Origin: an uncultured Oscillibacter sp.
Lineage (GTDB): Bacteria; Bacillota; Clostridia; Oscillospirales; Oscillospiraceae
DNA: 6,215 nt
Direction of reading: 5' to 3'
NCBI GenBank assembly: GCA_900550685.1
Contig: URTS01000106.1
Span: 1 to 6,215, forward strand
The stretch's first letter is position 1; every line of letters starts with the position of its first letter. The position numbers and the translations under genes are program-made. This document shows, in pieces, positions 5,211-6,215 of the stretch. Under the pieces are notes generated by a model. It was not told where the DNA came from and did not search any database. It worked only from the letters and a program-made list of their open reading frames with translations.

Positions 5211-6215
5211 ATGACCCAGCGGGAGCGGCAGCTTTTGAACTGGATCGAGGAGAATCCGCTTATTTCCCAGCAGGAGCTGGCGGACAAGGCGGGGATCACC
5301 CGCTCCTCCGTGGCGGTGCACATCTCCAACCTGATGAAAAAGGGCTACATCACCGGCAAGGGCTACATCGTCCACACAGCCCCCTATGTCACCGTGGTGG
5401 GCGGCGTGAATATGGACATCGGCGGCTGGCCCGGCGAGGTCCCCGTCATGCAGGACTCCAACCCCGGCGTGGTGCGGATGAGCCTGGGCGGCGTGGGCCG
5501 GAACATCGCCCACAACATGGCCCTGCTGGGCATGGACGTCCGGATGGTGACGGTGTTCGGCGACGATATCAACGCCCAGAAGATCGCCGCCAGCTGCGGT
5601 GAACTGGGCATCGACATCTCCCAGTCCCCCATCATTCCCGAGGGCCGCACCTCCACCTACCTCTTCATCACCGACGAAAAGGGCGACATGGCCCTGGCCG
5701 TCAGCGATATGGAGATCTACAAGCACATGACCCCCCAGATGCTCTCCCAGCGGCTGACCCTGCTGAACGCCAGCCAGGCGGTGGTACTGGACACCAACAT
5801 CCCCGCCGAGAGTATCCAGCACCTGGCGGACCACTGCACCGCCCCCCTGTTTGCCGACCCGGTGTCCACCGCCAAGGCGGTGAAGCTGAAGCCGGTGCTG
5901 GGCAAGCTCCACACCCTGAAGCCCAACCGCATCGAAGCAGAATTGCTCTCCGGCGTGAAGATCACCGACGACGCCAGCCTCCGCAGGGCCGCCGATGTGC
6001 TGCTGTCCACCGGGCTCCACCGGGTGTTCATCTCCCTGGGAGCCGACGGCGTGTTCGCCGCGGACCACACCGGCAATCAGGTGCAGCTGCCCCCCCTGCC
6101 GGGCACCATGGTAAACACCACCGGCTGCGGCGACGCCTTCATGGCCGCCATCACCTGGGCCTATCTCCAGGGCACGGACCTGACCGACGCCGTGAAAGCG
6201 GGCCTGGCCGCCTCC
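5211..6215 (+). CDS. psuK: Winged-helix/PfkB fusion kinase, probable pseudouridine kinase (3' end cut by the window)
   Basis: The first 335 residues are present and the frame is open to the right edge. Residues 1-55 form a winged helix-turn-helix (QQELADKAGITRSSVAVHISNLMKKGYI) like those of regulators that sense the metabolite of their own pathway. A PfkB/ribokinase domain follows from about 58: GGVNMDI at 64-70, DSNPG at 82-86, the PfkB signature 1 region GGVGRNIAHNMALLG at 93-107, ADPVS near 215-219, HTLKPNRIEAELLSG at 234-248 and the catalytic loop NTTGCGD with Asp308 as expected base. From memory, DSNPG, GGVGRNIA and HTLKPNR-EAE-LSG match Escherichia coli PsuK (YeiC), which phosphorylates pseudouridine to the 5'-phosphate. 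The related HTH-kinase YeiI is the main alternative. The third residue of the GxGD loop is Cys307 region (GCGD) where GAGD is usual. The start is set by AAAGGAGG seven bases before ATG. About 25-35 residues are missing. A downstream psuG glycosidase and transporter would be expected but lie outside the window. Confidence 0.85.
   Translation, partial: MTQRERQLLNWIEENPLISQQELADKAGITRSSVAVHISNLMKKGYITGKGYIVHTAPYVTVVGGVNMDIGGWPGEVPVMQDSNPGVVRMSLGGVGRNIAHNMALLGMDVRMVTVFGDDINAQKIAASCGELGIDISQSPIIPEGRTSTYLFITDEKGDMALAVSDMEIYKHMTPQMLSQRLTLLNASQAVVLDTNIPAESIQHLADHCTAPLFADPVSTAKAVKLKPVLGKLHTLKPNRIEAELLSGVKITDDASLRRAADVLLSTGLHRVFISLGADGVFAADHTGNQVQLPPLPGTMVNTTGCGDAFMAAITWAYLQGTDLTDAVKAGLAAS

Noticed and set aside
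5172..6068. A 298-codon open frame on the minus strand opposite the PsuK-like gene
   Set aside because: It is the antisense shadow of the kinase gene, with a repetitive Gly/His/Val composition and no start signal. The plus-strand frame has the PfkB motifs, promoter and Shine-Dalgarno.
1..6215. CRISPR array, tRNA or rRNA genes
   Set aside because: No regularly spaced repeats beyond the single 25-bp pair, no cloverleaf-like segment, and no rRNA-like conserved stretches were seen on either strand.

Overview
This is a GC-rich, densely packed bacterial window. Strong AAAGGAGG-type ribosome binding sites, Gram-positive-style lipoprotein signals and short gaps between genes suggest a low-to-mid-complexity Firmicutes genome. 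A GC-rich gut clostridium (Oscillospiraceae type, such as the Flavonifractor, Lawsonibacter or Oscillibacter group) is the best guess. That placement is inferred from composition and gene style and has not been tested by a search.

Layout: positions 5028 down to 1 are read on the minus strand and 5211 to 6215 on the plus strand. The minus strand begins with a single-gene unit for a 294-residue lipoprotein of unknown function (5028-4144), closed by a clear intrinsic terminator (4128-4091). A signalling operon follows: a 454-residue lipoprotein with four D-x-(D/N)-x-D-G calcium-type repeats (FG-GAP/VCBS-like, 3968-2604), an OmpR/PhoB-type response regulator (2585-1899), a small four-cysteine zinc-ribbon protein (1743-1540), and a membrane histidine kinase with HAMP, HisKA and HATPase domains (1509-67). 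A Shine-Dalgarno and ATG at positions 19-3 suggest that another gene begins at the left edge. Diverging to the right is a winged-helix/PfkB fusion kinase closely resembling pseudouridine kinase PsuK. It has a consensus sigma-A promoter and a palindrome at the predicted transcription start; its 3' end is cut by the window edge.

The likely logic is an envelope-sensing two-component system. The lipoprotein at the operon head would be an accessory or co-sensor outside the membrane, the kinase would signal across the membrane, and the regulator would act on DNA. The zinc ribbon is an unexplained passenger or partner. The PsuK-like gene belongs to a separate nucleoside-salvage unit, probably continuing beyond the window.

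The most unusual structure is between the response regulator and the zinc-ribbon gene. The last 25 bp of the regulator gene (final seven codons plus stop) occur twice, 154 bp apart, with one synonymous mismatch. Between the copies lie 129 bp of palindrome-rich, apparently non-coding DNA. In the outer copy the zinc-ribbon ATG lies one base after the duplicated stop codon (TGA-G-ATG). This suggests the two genes were once translationally coupled and were later separated by a small element that left the regulator's reading frame intact.
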